A stretch of 64,000 nt of DNA from Celoporthe dispersa (taxonomy: Eukaryota; Ascomycota; Sordariomycetes; Diaporthales; Cryphonectriaceae): NCBI GenBank assembly GCA_016584495.1, contig WAID01000006.1:2294001-2358000 (forward strand), given 5' to 3'. Below the pieces are notes generated by a model. That model searched no databases. It had not been told where the DNA came from and was given only the letters and a program-made list of their open reading frames with translations. Shown here piece after piece: positions 22,262 through 34,065 of the stretch; within the stretch, counting starts at the first letter, position 1; every line of letters starts with the position of its first letter. Both the position numbers and the translations under genes were made by a program.

Positions 22262-23156
22262 GGCTGCGGCTCGGAAGGGGGAAGAAGGGTGGGTTGTTCG
22301 AGATTGCGCTTGGGATGCTGTGACAGCTTCGCTCGTGGGGGCGTGACGCTCGTGTTTTGACGCGTCGGACAGCGATGATCCTATGGTTGATGATATGCAG
22401 GTAGGTAGGTAGTCTTTCCTTGTAGTCTATACGACAAAACACTGGTGCTCTCGAGGATTGAGGTTTGTTGGGCAATCTTTTTGTGAGAAGAGGCTCTACT
22501 CGGAGCCCAGGGCGGACTTATCAACAACCCTGGCACCCAAGCACGTAGCGGAGCATTTGTCATGCGGGGTCGGGCTACCCCTGTAACCAATGCGAGCCAG
22601 GGGGTTCTCGAAGCTGCCACCAGTTCTGCTGGGGTGCTGATCAAAGATCTCCAACTCTGCCAAACCATCAAATGCTCGACACAACCAGCCTGTCTGACCG
22701 TATGCGGCGATATTTCGAGATGTGTTAACCTTGAACAAGTATCGCCTGCTCGGGATGTGGCCTGCCAGACCTGATGTCGACATGCACAAGCTTCGAGCCC
22801 GGCCTTGACCTGCATAAAGTCCGACCAGTGTATTCTCACGCCCTCAGCCGGCAGCCTGGAGGACCCAATGCAGCCAGCGCTATGTCCGCGTCTTTCTCCG
22901 CTGCTTTGTCGAGTATGGCCCCCGACCTCTGGTGAGTAAGGACATTCGACTCTGCCGGAACCCCATTTCTGGCCACGAATATAAATGTGGCGTGCTGCCT
23001 GTATCTCAGCCCGGCTCGGTTGTGATCCTGTTCATCACTCCAGAGGGATCCCAACTTGTCTGGCTTGTCTGTAGCGCTGGCTTAGGAAGGCGCCTGGTAC
23101 GAAAACAAAGCATCGTATCCTCTCCACCGACTTTAGCATTTTCAACTCGTCCGATC
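22262..23156. promoter_or_regulatory. Shared upstream region of thioredoxin and SDR genes
   Basis: 895 bp between two divergent start codons, GC-rich, with no coding sequence supported and no clear TATA box. The frame that runs into the SDR from 22932 starts at a non-ATG codon. Confidence 0.4.
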
Positions 23157-24218
23157 ATGTCTGGAAGATACGCCGAGGTTCACAGGCCTGAAGTTCGCGC
23201 CGGCCCAGGTGACGCTCGACCAACTGGCCTACAGATCCTGCAGGACGAGAACCGATTCGACGGCTCCCTCAAAGACAAAGTCGTGGTCGTCACGGGCTGC
23301 TCTTCAGGTCTCGGTATACCGACGGTCGAAGCGCTCGTGGCTGCTGGTGCAGTTGTCTATGGCGGGGCCAGGGCAGCCAGCATGGACCGTGCCAAGGAGG
23401 CATTGGCTTCCGTCTTGAACGACCACAAAACGCGGGACAGACTTCACCTCTTAGACCTCGACCTCACCAGTCTTGCAAGCGTGAAGGGGTTCTCTGATGA
23501 GATCAAGAGGCGAGAGCACAAGGTCAACATCCTGATCAACAACGCTGGAGTGATGGCCATCCCCACCCGCGAGGTCACGCAGGACGGGTTCGAGATGCAG
23601 CTCGGCACGAACCATCTTGCCCACTTCTACCTCTTTCAGTGCCTCAAGGGTCTCCTGTTCGCCGGTGCCGAGGGCTCTCCTGGGTTCGCCAGCCGGGTCG
23701 TGAATGTCAGCAGCTCAGGCCACCGGGCCAACCCTGTCCAGCTCGACGACATCAACCTTGAGGGCCAAGGGAAATATAGTCCCCACGTCGCCTATGGCAA
23801 TTCCAAGACGGCCAATATATGGATGGCCAACCACATCGAGCGGCTCTATGGGAACAAGGGTGTCCACGGCTACAGCCTCATGCCGGGTGGGATCTTTACA
23901 GGCTTGCAGAAGCACATACAGGAGCAGGTGGAAGCGGCGAAGCGGGACAAGACCTCGGTGAACTTCATCAAATCTCCCGCCCAGGGATGCGCCACGACCA
24001 TCTGGGCGGCTACTGCCAGGGAGCTCGAGGGGAAGGGCGGTGTGTATTGTGAGGACTGCGCCGTCGCGGGCCCAGTGCCGGTGGACCCTCCCAACCCGAC
24101 TCTTGCTCCTGGATATGCGAGGTGGGCATTCGACCCAGAGGGCGAGGAGAGGCTGTGGAGGGTTAGCCTGGAGCTGGTCGGCCTGGAGGAGGACGACTCG
24201 AGCAGGCACGTGGCCTGA
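23157..24218 (+). CDS. Short-chain dehydrogenase/reductase (RDH/WWOX-like)
   Basis: NAD(P)-dependent oxidoreductase of the classical SDR fold, 353 residues, single exon, start ATG at 23157. The cofactor motif TGCSSGLG is at 46-53, NNAG at 128-131, the catalytic Ser in NVSSSGHR at about 185-188, and Tyr213/Lys217 in YGNSK. The 40-residue leader before the Rossmann fold and the overall pattern resemble fungal proteins related to retinol dehydrogenase and WW-domain oxidoreductases. The substrate is not predictable. The last 20 residues are acidic. No membrane segment is seen. It is divergent from thioredoxin. Confidence 0.9.
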   Translation: MSGRYAEVHRPEVRAGPGDARPTGLQILQDENRFDGSLKDKVVVVTGCSSGLGIPTVEALVAAGAVVYGGARAASMDRAKEALASVLNDHKTRDRLHLLDLDLTSLASVKGFSDEIKRREHKVNILINNAGVMAIPTREVTQDGFEMQLGTNHLAHFYLFQCLKGLLFAGAEGSPGFASRVVNVSSSGHRANPVQLDDINLEGQGKYSPHVAYGNSKTANIWMANHIERLYGNKGVHGYSLMPGGIFTGLQKHIQEQVEAAKRDKTSVNFIKSPAQGCATTIWAATARELEGKGGVYCEDCAVAGPVPVDPPNPTLAPGYARWAFDPEGEERLWRVSLELVGLEEDDSSRHVA

Positions 24219-25665
24219 AGTTGACGAGCAAGCAGCAGCTCTTGATCGGTGTAGGCTTTTATGCTCTGGTCTCATTTCGGATATCCGGCAAACCTGGGCC
24301 TGTGTCGTAGGTCTGTCCAATAAGCCCATGAGGCGCAGGGTCTCCGGACAGCCCTGCGTATGGTTGATAGGAAAGAAAATGCTCAAGCTTGTCGGTTTCA
24401 CCAACGGATGGAGGAACTCCACCACCTTGTCCGTCTCGCTCTAGGACAACACATCTCCCGAAACATTTTTTTGAAGAAAAAAACAAGCAATGTCTCTTTG
24501 TGATCGCACTCCTCGAGATCTTCCTGAAGGGCTTTTTCTTCTTTCTCCCTCCGATGACGTCTTGCCAGAATCTGAGCACCGCGGTGGAGCCCTGACTCGA
24601 AGAGAAAAGAGGTGCTGCAAGAAGACCGCCGGCCCTTGACCGAGTATTTCAGCGGCAAGACGTCATGGTGTTTATCAAGAACGCTATTTCGGCGGACTGC
24701 CGAGACCGCGGTCCGGGTGGATCGGATCCTCGCAGAGCCGCATTTCCCGTGACGACCCAAATAGACTGAAGACAGGGGATTCGCCCCGAATCCCACGCAC
24801 GCTCCGCCCTCCCGTGTGTGCGTCGCTCCTTTCCCACCCGTCCTCCTCTATCAACCTGCTGATTAGGGCCGATTGGGCGCATGGTAGCTCGGTCGGCCTG
24901 GCCCGATATACCTCCGCCTGAGGGCTCGAGGTGGCCTGTTGGCCAGGATAGCACAGGCCCAAAGGGGGAGCGAGGCATGGTAAGGATATCTCTGCCTACC
25001 GGATTGCGTTGGGTTCATGTCAAGGCGTGCGTATCATATCGTATCAGCAGAGAGGAGAGGCGCACAAGGAAGGCCGGCCAAGGCGCGGAGGACTAGGACG
25101 TTTCTGCTGGAGGTTGTGGAGGATGAATAATCCAAGGACTGAAAGAAAAGAAGAAAAAATGGCTTCAACCTTTTGGTGACGTTCTGCCTTGCCCCCTCCA
25201 AAAAAAAAAAAAAATCATCACTTGTCCGCTGACTCGAGATCTGAGACCAGGCCTTGAACGGGGCAGGATTCCCCCATATCTTGCCATCAGACAAAATATG
25301 ACGTTCTGCTAGAGAAATTTAATATTTATTTTTTTTCTCTGTCTTCCACCTAAACAAAAATCTCTGTTATGGGCCCAGGCCGAGGGGATACTTCGGCGTA
25401 ATGTGGATTTGCTCACGGGATTGATGGGCTGAGAGATTCCCATCGCGTCGCGATGCAACGTAAAATCTCATAGCCCAAGACTATCGGACCTGGAGACATA
25501 GGAAAAGGCGAGATGGAAACTGGATACATCACGTAATATTTCTTCTGACAACATAGGGGTGATAGGCCGTGTAAATATGGAATACGCGCCGCCCTATCTT
25601 CTCTCCAGGCCTTCTCCTCCTTCCTCTCTGGTCCCCTTTACGATTTACTTACTACTCTCTCTCCT

Positions 25666-25702
<37 letters not shown>

Positions 25703-25746
25703 TCTGCTTCTACCGCTAGAGGTCGAAGCGATCCTCCCTCACCGTC
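24219..25746. other. Intergenic region upstream of the DHA1 transporter
   Basis: 1.5 kb with no gene recognised. It includes a run of about 16 A at 25200-25215, an AT patch at 25320-25335, and a long TC run (listed separately) just before the next start codon. Confidence 0.5.
25668..25700 (+). repeat. TC microsatellite
   Basis: (TC)n of about 16 units, 47 bases before the first ATG of the transporter, in the position of a pyrimidine-rich core promoter or leader. Confidence 0.8.
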
Positions 25747-27706
25747 ATGACATCCTACTTTCCTTCCTTCTCAGCTCCTCCGTCTAGGCCCGGTTCGCTG
25801 GCCGCGTCCAGACCAACTCCTATTATGCAGCCTCCTACCGCGGTACCGCATCGAGACCGGGCAGCCCGGGTCTGTCAAGTCCTTACGCATCTCGGCCCGG
25901 AACCTCGATGGGGCCGTCCCGCCGGGCCTCGCTGTCGAGACCTGGTAGTGTCGTGATTGATGAGACGGACGAGACGACACCCGACATGCTGTCTGTCGCG
26001 GGCCACGAGGACGAGGTCAAGCGAGACGAAAAGGGATTCCCACTCGTGGGCCGCATCGTGGGAGGAAAGTTTGCTGGCCCACAGAACGAGTCCATCGATC
26101 CCGACTGTGGCCCGATCACGACAGTGGACGTCGACATGCCGCTGACCCTGACAGAGGTCGTGTGCCACAACGACAAGGAATATCTCGTGCTCAGCTTCGC
26201 GACCGGGGACAAGGAGAACCCCTACGAGTGGAGCAGGTGGAAGAAGACGATGGTGTCGACGATGCTCAACCTCATGACGCTCTTCATCGGCCTCGCGACG
26301 ACGGCATACAGCTCCGGCATCTCGAGCATGGTGGAGGACCTGCACGCAACCTCGGAGCAGGGCCAGCTGGGCCTCTTCGCCTTCAACATCGCCTGCGCCA
26401 TCGCGCCCATGGTCCTGGCCCCCTTCTGCGAGCTGGTCGGGCGCAAGGTCATCTACGCCGGGGCCTTCTTCTGCTTCTCTGTCCTGTTCATCGGCCTGGC
26501 GCTGGCTCAGGACATCGGCACCATCATCGGCCTGCGGCTGCTCCTGGGCCTGTTCGGCTGCGTGGGGACGATCCTGGTGGGCGGCACCTTTGACGACATG
26601 TACGTCCCGCACGAGCGGTCCCGGCCCATGGCCATGTTCTCGTGGGTCGCCATCTTCGGCACCGTCGCCGCGCCCATCTACGCCGGTTTCATCGACCAGT
26701 CCATCGGGTGGCGGTGGATCGAGGGCATCCAGGGCCTGGCCAACGTGCCCCTCCTGGTCTGCATCTTTGTGTTCTTTCCCGAGACGCGCGGCGGCGTGGC
26801 CCTGCACAGGAGGGCCTCTGCGCTGCGCAAGGCCACAGGTGACGAGCGCTACGTGGCCGAGGGCGACATCTACACGCCCGACATCAAGAGCATGCTGAGG
26901 GCCTCGTCCGTCAAGGCCGTCCACATGCTCGTCACCGAGCCCGTCGTGCTGGCCTTTTGGCCTGTGGATCGCCTTCTGCTGGGGCGTGACCTTCCTGTTC
27001 CTGTCCGTCATCTCCATCACCTTCGCCGATAAGCGCGGCTGGTCTACCGGCATGGCCGGCCTTCCTTACATCGCGCTGGCCCTGGGCACCACGCTCGCCT
27101 GGCTCGCCCACCACCTGCAGATGCGCAAGTACGACCGCCTCACCGCCGACCCGGACGCCAAGGTGACGCCTGAGGCCCGTCTATACGGCGCCATGTTTGG
27201 GGCCGTCTGGCTGCCCGTCGGCCTGTTCATCTACAGCTTCACGCAGTACGCCTTTCTCGACTGGGTGGGTCCGTGTGTCGGCCTGGTCCTGATCGCGTTC
27301 GGCATCTACTTTGTCTTTGAGAGCACGTACAGCTACACGGCCGACTGCTACGGCGAGAGCGCCAGCAGCGCCATCGCCGGCCAGGGTCTGATGAGAAACA
27401 CACTGGGCGCGGTGACGCCTCTGTTTGCAACGCAGTTCTTTGTTAATGTCGGGTGAGTTATTATTTTTGTTTTTCCCTTCTTTTCTGATTCTGGTCTGAT
27501 GAGCTGGCTGCCCTCCCTCTCTTTTGTCTTGCTCGTTGTTGTCTAGAAGGCTGTTTATGCTGACCCTTCTTTCCTGGTCCAGGTCCCAGTATGCAGGTCT
27601 GATCCTCGCGCTGTTCGGGACGGCGTTGAGTCTGATCCCTTTTGTTTTTATGAAGTGGGGACCGAAGCTGAGGGCGAGGAGCAAACTTGCTAAGGTGTAC
27701 GACTAA
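25747..27706 (+). CDS. MFS drug/polyamine transporter, DHA1 type (one or two frameshifts)
   Basis: Proton antiporter of the fungal DHA1 group (12 helices, TPO/FLU1-like). A Ser/Pro/Arg-rich cytosolic N-tail, then NPYEWSRWKKTMVSTMLNL before helix 1, ELVGRKVIYAGAFF after helix 2, and IGWRWIEGIQGLANVPLLV in helix 6 are typical. Exon 1 ends at 27452 (GTGAGT donor). Exon 2, 27583-27706, begins SQYAGLILALFG. The frame breaks at four T, 26955-26958; three restore LAFGLWIAFCWGV. From ATG 25747 the frame also needs one extra base near 25843 (GG to GGG) to join the S/R/P-rich tail, giving about 609 residues. Starting at ATG 25908 avoids that and gives 555. The repeated SRPG pattern on both sides of 25843 favours the longer protein. 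Confidence 0.87.
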
Positions 27707-28572
27707 AAACGCCAGGAGGAGGAGGAGAGCCTTGTTGGTTGATGCTCAGGTGCATGATGTTTGCTGCATCTGGGCGCGGGCATCTCCATCCCTCCTCTTG
27801 TCCTTGAGGTCTTCTCTCTCCATCCAAGCAGATAGATGGGCCTCTGAAGTCTTATGTCATCGCAATTTCGAATCTCGTGCTGCTCGCTGCCTCAGCTCGG
27901 TGTCTGGGTCTGCTGTTGGTGTCGTGTGTAACATAAGCTTTGTGTCCTGTTCCTTTGTGGATTGCGACCCGAGGTCGTGTGTGCATGGTGTGATCCGAAG
28001 CCTCTGCCCCTCGTAATCGTATCGCTGCCGCGCTGTTCCCTCTTACGAGATTGTCGACTTGGCCTCCCGTACGGAATATAAGACTTGAGCTGCCAAAACT
28101 CTCAGCTTCCCCCCAGCTGTGGTGCTCGTGCGCCTCGTGGGCAATCATTATCGCGCCGAGCCGTGTCGCACTCAGACGTCTATCCACCTCAAATCCCTGC
28201 TCTTCGAATGTGTCCACTTCAGGCCCAATCATCGCATCCATCCGTGGAGCCATTATGACAATCATCATCATCAGCATCATAATTACGACGCAAACCGCAC
28301 AGCCGCCACTGGTCTCGATCCGTCTTCCGATAAGTTGGGATGCGGCATGGCCCTGGTCGGTATGCCCGCCCAGGATGTCCTCATTGGTGAAAACGTCATC
28401 TCTAAAATTCGTCCTCGTCTTGTCAGCAAAAAAAAAAAAAAAAAAAGAGGATCAGAAGAATGAACAATGAGAAGACCTCTCATACGGGAGGGAAGCAAGG
28501 CCAAGCTTTGTCTACGGACCAGGAAGTTCAGTGTTGGGCCGCCTAGCCCGGGGGTGATGTACAGGCAGCTCC
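27707..28572. other. Intergenic region between convergent genes
   Basis: 866 bp holding a run of 19 A at 28428-28446 and the 3' flanks of both neighbours. The 142-codon minus frame at 27852-28280 is low-complexity at its start and is not supported. Confidence 0.45.
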
Positions 28573-29021
28573 TCATCGGGTACCGGCTCTGGATTCGAGG
28601 TCAGTATCTTCTCTCCTGAAAATGGTCGAGATCGTACCATCATGGTCATGGTGGGTTGTGGGTGTGAACCTACTCTTTTTGGAACGGAATAACGACGTCA
28701 GTCTGTAGGGCAGTCTTATGGGTTCCTGCAGGGTAAAGACCAGCGTTAACCGTCAAGTCATGGGCCGAGAGATCGGGACACAGCAAGAAAAGAGAAGAGA
28801 AAACAAATGAACAATAAAAGCATCGTGGAGTTGCAACAAACCTCTCGGCCTTTAATCTGTTTATACAGCCAAAACGAAAACGCCGTGCCGAGGAGAACCG
28901 CGAAGACGACGGCGAAAGGGATGCCGGGATGGCATTTCCAGTCATTCGAGTGGCATATCGGCATGGGACCCCGCCTCACCACCTCTCGCGCGGCCCCGCG
29001 CAGCGACACCGGAAGCTTCAT
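28573..29021 (-). CDS. Small single-pass membrane protein (two exons)
   Basis: Predicted from sequence only. The ATG at 29021 is in a good context (GCCATGA). Exon 1 runs to 28842 and encodes a basic N-terminus, PICHSNDWKCHPG and one clear hydrophobic helix (IPFAVVFAVLLGTAFSFWLY, about residues 34-53). A GTTTGT donor at 28841 and a TGCAG acceptor leave exon 2 (28725-28573), in phase 0, encoding EEPIRLPYRLTSLFRSKK and a polar tail of 51 open codons, 110 residues in all. The short basic leader plus a single helix would suit an inner mitochondrial or ER membrane protein. No family is named with confidence. An alternative exon-2 phase gives a shorter tail ending PFQKE but needs another junction. 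Confidence 0.5.
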
Positions 29022-30665
29022 GGCTGCAGTTTGCAGGGACGGTTGACTCTTCAACTCGGGTGGATTATAGAATAATGATTACTGCCGCGGGAAGTGTTAT
29101 CTGTGGGAAGAAAACCCCGGTGGAAAACAGACGATGACAACAAGTGTCTTGTTCGTCAAGAGGTGTGCCGACATTGATTTGTTGCTTTTTTGGTTGGAGA
29201 GATTCCTCTGGTGCCCTTTGCTCGGAGGGGGTGGGCTCGGGCGAGGGATAAGAAAATGGGACCATCTCTTCTCTTCTCTACTTGCGTAAGCTGATGCCGC
29301 TCCCGTACCTCACACGTTGACAAATGGCACGCACACACACAGATACACTCTATTCCTGTGGGAAGAAAAAGCGTCACAAGAGGAGTGAGTGCCTTGGTCT
29401 ATTCCCGTTAAGGCCGCGCGGATGCAGCGCTGACGGCGCGTCATTTCCTCCCTTGCTCGACAGGTGTGGCGCACCCGGAACAAGTCGTCCCTGCTAATTT
29501 GCCCGCGCTGTTCGGCTGCGTGTGGAACGTGATGGATGGGGAGGGCAGGCAGATCTTTTTTTTTTCTTCTTTCTTCTTCCATTCTCTACGGTCATAGTAG
29601 GGATGTTTATAGTAGCAGAGTCCCTTCCGAAGGATCCGAAAGCTGCACAGTTGGCCTGCTGGCTCTCTTCTGCAGGCTGTGTTTGGGGGCTGCTGGGCGG
29701 GGACGGGACCGGAGGAATGGCCCCAGCCACGAAAAAAGACCGGGCGATCACTCATATGACTGTTTTCGGCTTAGGGAAATTTGAAAGCAGCCGGTATGGG
29801 AATGTGTCTCACTACCTAAGTACATGATCAAGTGCCATGCTCCTGGCCCTGTGCTCCAAATCTTGCTTCTGGGTTCCTGCGCTGTGCAGTGCGAGGTTTT
29901 GGCAATTTGCTATTTGACATCTTGCCAGCGCCCGAGCATCAACTACCTTGCTGGTCAGTGTCATCGCAACAGATCCGAAGAGCTTGCTGAGTAGAGATCT
30001 GACAGTGAAGTGGTCTTAATGAATAATTGTCAGGTACCTTACCATGATAAGCCCTATGAGAGACCCTTGAACCTAGCTTGTGACTGGCTCCCAAGCGAGT
30101 GTGTAAGATCATTTCGTATTAGTATGAATAGAGCTGCTTGTGGTGGTTCTATTTTTAACAGCCTGGACTTCTTCTGTCCCACTACCGCCGAGCTTCACGA
30201 AGCTGTTTCTATTCCAACATTGAACTCGGGATTTGATTCTGACAGAATAAATCCATTTTGAAGAGTCTTGAGGAATTCCATACTTGGTAGTTCGCAACAG
30301 CACTCGACTAATGTATATCGCTGAAAATTTGAATCTATTTCATCGCAAAATATTCAAAGCAATTTCCCAACGTGTTTCCCGCATACTAAGCCACAACAAA
30401 AAAAAAAAAAAGAAGAGGAAAAAAGAAGAAAGAAACCAACAAAACGGAACTGACAGGAGACAAAAGAGAATGTTTATATCGAGAGATGTCTTTGAAGAAA
30501 AATGAAGGTGAATAGAGGACAAAGCGAGTGACAAAAATGGAGTGGAGGAGTCGTGTGCAGTCCAACCCCCTGGCAAGACCGAAGGAAATCCATAATACTC
30601 TCTATGTGTGCATGTTGACAACCCCCCCCTCCCCCCAGGGTCATGACAAAAACATTCTGAACCGT
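29022..30665. other. Intergenic region
   Basis: 1.6 kb without a supported gene: A/G-rich patches at 29,360-29,400 and 30,395-30,440, and a C-rich run at 30,625-30,640. Nothing structured was seen on either strand. Confidence 0.45.
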
Positions 30666-32162
30666 CTAAGCACCATTAGGCACCCTCACCTTGGTGGTGA
30701 GCGTAAGGTGCTCATGCACAGTCTTGCCGCGGCCATCGCCCCCAGAGCCGTCCCTCTCATCCCGGTCCATGATCGTGGGCTTCTCCGTGACCAGAGGGTC
30801 CTCGACAGGAGTCTTATTGGACTGCAGCAATCTCTCGATGGGTGTCAGGTTCTTGGGGCTACCCTTGCGGTTGGGCTTGGCCTTGTTCGTCTTATTGCTT
30901 GCGTGATGAAACGTGCCATTATGGCCTTTGCCCTCGTGGATCGTGCCGTTGTGGCCTTTGCCTTCGTGGATCGTGTGGTTATAACCTTTCCCTCCATGAA
31001 TCGTGTGGTTTCCCTTCTTCGCCCCGTGGAACCTCCCGGGAGCAATTATAGGCAGAGGAGTATCGGGCAGCTTGGTGTCCGAAATCTCCTCTCGCTTGTG
31101 CTGCTTGGGAATGAACTTAAGCGGGACCTCAGCCGCGTTGAATCTCTTCTCTCCACGGCCGCCGCTCTTCTCAGCAGTCTGGAACTGCCCCATCATGTGG
31201 TGGCCACCTTGTGATGGGCCCTGGCCGCCTCCGTGCATCATTCCTCCTCCGTGCTGGCCGCCGTGCGCACCTCCCGTGGGAGCTGCATGCTCAGGACCGC
31301 CCGCCATGATGCCCACTCCTGTCGGGATCTGGGCTTGACGCCTCTGGTGCATTCCCTCGCGCATCTCGCCGTGTTGGCCACCATGTGCCCCTCCGTGCAT
31401 ACCTCCTCCGTGCATCATGCCACCTTGCATTCCTCCGGAAGGAGCGGCGCCAACAAAAGCAGCACCGCCTGGCATGCCTCCCATAGAGAAATGGCGCTGC
31501 TGCATCTTATCCGCGGGCATCTCTCCTCCGCTCATGCTCTTGTCCATCTTTCCTCCATGCTTGCCGCCGTGGTGCTTTCCGCCACGCATCGCTCCTCCGG
31601 AAGGGCCAGCTTGTTGTCCACCACCCGTCACCATGGCCTCGCCATGGCCCTTGGTGTGGTGATGATGCTTGCCCTTCTTGCTCTCGTGTTCGTGATGCTC
31701 CCGGCCCTGCAGCATCGGGGCTCCCGTAACCTGCGCAGCACCGGCGTTGGCCATCATCGGAGGGCCCTGGCTGACAGGGAGGCCGACGCCGCTCATGGCG
31801 TGACCAAAACCACTGCCACCGCCTCCTCCCATCATGCCTCCGAAGAAGTGACCTTTGCCAGCTCCGTGCTCCTCTCGGCCTCCTCCCTCGTGCCGTCCTC
31901 CTCCCATCTCGAAGTGCTGCCCGCCAAAGTGTCCCTGGGATGACCCGCCGCCCTGCTGGCTGGGCCTCGCCACACGAGCCTCCAGGTTGATCGAGGTCTC
32001 CGGAAAGAGCGTCTCGAGAGAGGTCACTGTCACGGGGCGGCCCTCGTGGGTGATGGTGAGGATCCTAGTGGCTGTGATGACTGCATTTTGGGCCTGGTGA
32101 GGCTGCAGGGCGGAAGCGACCGAGGATCCGAAGATCGCGGCGGCAAGGATAGTGTACTTCAT
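30666..32162 (-). CDS. Secreted His/Gly/Met-rich repetitive protein
   Basis: Intact single-exon frame, 498 residues, start ATG at 32162. A signal peptide (MKYTILAAAIFGSSVASA) is followed by a short ordered stretch (about residues 25-65). Then come some 250 residues dominated by Gly, His, Met and Gln in degenerate repeats such as MHGGAHGGQHG and GGMMHGGG, and a basic patch with HEHESKKGKHHHH. Toward the C-terminus four near-copies of an 11-residue unit (G-[HY]-N-[HG]-T-[IF]-H-E-G-K type) each carry an N-glycosylation sequon. Clusters of His and Met could bind copper, nickel or zinc outside the cell, but this is inference from composition. No known domain is recognised. A long antisense frame exists only because of the biased codons. 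Confidence 0.75.
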   Translation of the reverse strand: MKYTILAAAIFGSSVASALQPHQAQNAVITATRILTITHEGRPVTVTSLETLFPETSINLEARVARPSQQGGGSSQGHFGGQHFEMGGGRHEGGGREEHGAGKGHFFGGMMGGGGGSGFGHAMSGVGLPVSQGPPMMANAGAAQVTGAPMLQGREHHEHESKKGKHHHHTKGHGEAMVTGGGQQAGPSGGAMRGGKHHGGKHGGKMDKSMSGGEMPADKMQQRHFSMGGMPGGAAFVGAAPSGGMQGGMMHGGGMHGGAHGGQHGEMREGMHQRRQAQIPTGVGIMAGGPEHAAPTGGAHGGQHGGGMMHGGGQGPSQGGHHMMGQFQTAEKSGGRGEKRFNAAEVPLKFIPKQHKREEISDTKLPDTPLPIIAPGRFHGAKKGNHTIHGGKGYNHTIHEGKGHNGTIHEGKGHNGTFHHASNKTNKAKPNRKGSPKNLTPIERLLQSNKTPVEDPLVTEKPTIMDRDERDGSGGDGRGKTVHEHLTLTTKVRVPNGA

Positions 32163-34065
32163 GATGAGGTGGGGGAAGAGACAGTGCGAGAGAAAAGAAG
32201 TGGCACAAAAAAGAGAAACAGTAGGGGAAAGAGAGAGCCAAAAAAAAAAGAGGCAAAGAAGGAAAACAGAATAGATACAAGCCCTAGAGGTGACCGGCAA
32301 CCTTCAAAAGGGTGAAGCTTGGCTAAAGAAAGAAGAAGGAAACAAAAAAAAAACGAAAAGAACAAAAAAAACACTGAAGCGATCAACGCCTTGTGAAAAA
32401 CCAAGCGATCAACGCTGAAGAAGAATGAATGTTCTGCTTGGAGGTGATGAGCTTCATACTTGATTTGACAGGTGAGCGACCAGAGGGCGATACTTATATC
32501 GCTTGGCAGGATCGCGAGACCTAATCATAGCTATGGCTGCTGCTGCTGTCGCGATACCAGACCAGCGTGGGCCGTCTGGTAGGGCAGCCCGGGGCCGATC
32601 GCGCAGTATGCGGCGAGGCCATGTCTGAGACGATCGGAAATTTGTAAGAAGATTCCACGTATACGTGCCTTGTTTTTTTATCGTCTTTTGTGTGATCGAT
32701 TCGTTCATTCTACGACTACGACGCTGTGCCGTGGTGTGGATAGGCATGGCCGAAACAGGCCACCTGCACGCCAAGGTCCATGGAAACACATGCAAACCGG
32801 AGAAAGAAAGAAAGAAAAAAACGATGACTGCAGAAAGTCTGTCGGGATGGGGTACATCGTAGCAACCTGGAGGACAGCACAGTATTTTGGAGATTCAGAC
32901 TCTGTCAGCTTACGGCCCCGGAGACCCTCCCTCCACGATATCGTTCGGACTTGCGTGTTCAGCTATGAATCTTGTTCCCCCGGACCAGTATTGTCAACAA
33001 ATAAGACGGGTAGTAGGCTCCTCTGGCCCGCAGGGCCCAAGCCACTGTTTTGTGGCTGGTCCGCTGTCTGGTCCGCTAGGCTTGTCTATATGTTCTGAGC
33101 GGCTCCGTTGAAACCTCGAGTGCAGATAGGGCTAGAGAGGCTTGCTGTGGCCGGTGTTTGGGCGTGCTGACAACTGGGAATCACTGCATGGGCCGCTGCA
33201 GACGGGACCCGTCACAGAGCGCCACACCAAACAGAACATGTAAGCAGAATGACGACGATCAGGGAGTTATTAGAGCATCCATCGCCTTTTGCTCTGGCAG
33301 AATAACAGGTCGTCTGAAGTTGAATTGTTTTTGTTCTCTCAGCCACAGTTTTGACTCATCAGATGAGTTCAAGAAATAGAAATCCCACAGGTGCAGAGTT
33401 CGTTATCAGTTGATGGATGCTCCCATTGTCAGCGAATAATCTAGCCACGGTTACGGAAACAGTAATTTTGAAATCCCACGCGCCTAGTCTTTGCAATGAA
33501 TTATTGAGTCTAGTGTGCACGTGGAAAATCTTTCTAGAATTAATTGAGTGAATGAGTGCTTGCTCAATTGCCAACGGGCAGCTTCCCCTACTAGAGATTC
33601 GACCTCTATCAAGAAAAAAAAGAGAGAGAGAGAGAGAGAGAGAAAGAAACAACTTAAGTAGTAGGAATATCCATTTTGAAGGTAATGAAGAACAAACAGA
33701 CTGAGAATCACTGCGACTCCAAGAAGAACATGATCAAAAATAGACTCCAGTCTGAGACACCAAGTAATTAATCACGATAATGACAGCGAAATCGATAGCA
33801 TCAAGGGAAGATTGAGCATTCAATTAAGTTACTCGTCCTCAGAACAGCACGGACACGTGGACTGTGGAAGCAAACTTGACTGGTATGTTTCCGTTACGTC
33901 AAACATCTGAGAAGCATCCAAATCAGATTATGTATTATAATCAAATTCTCTTGAGTAGTGCATATTTGAGATAGGTGGCACATCCCCAAGCAACTCGTCG
34001 ACCCTGCCTTCTCACATGCTCTGGTGTGCCCAAATCTCCGCGATGCAGACAGCCAAGACAAGCCT
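32163..34065. other. Intergenic region
   Basis: 1.9 kb with no supported gene. It holds A-rich patches at 32,340-32,370, a GA run at 33,620-33,643, and AT-richer DNA at 33,740-33,960 leading to the 3' end of the glutaminase gene. Confidence 0.45.
33620..33643 (+). repeat. GA microsatellite
   Basis: (AG)n of about 12 units following an A-run, in non-coding DNA. Confidence 0.8.

Noticed and set aside
22932..23156. 75-codon N-terminal extension of the SDR
   Set aside because: It starts at a non-ATG codon and has no SDR-like features; the ATG at 23157 leads directly into a typical leader.
31233..31943. 236-codon plus-strand frame opposite the His/Gly-rich protein
   Set aside because: Shadow of repeated GGx/CAx codons; no start context or family support.
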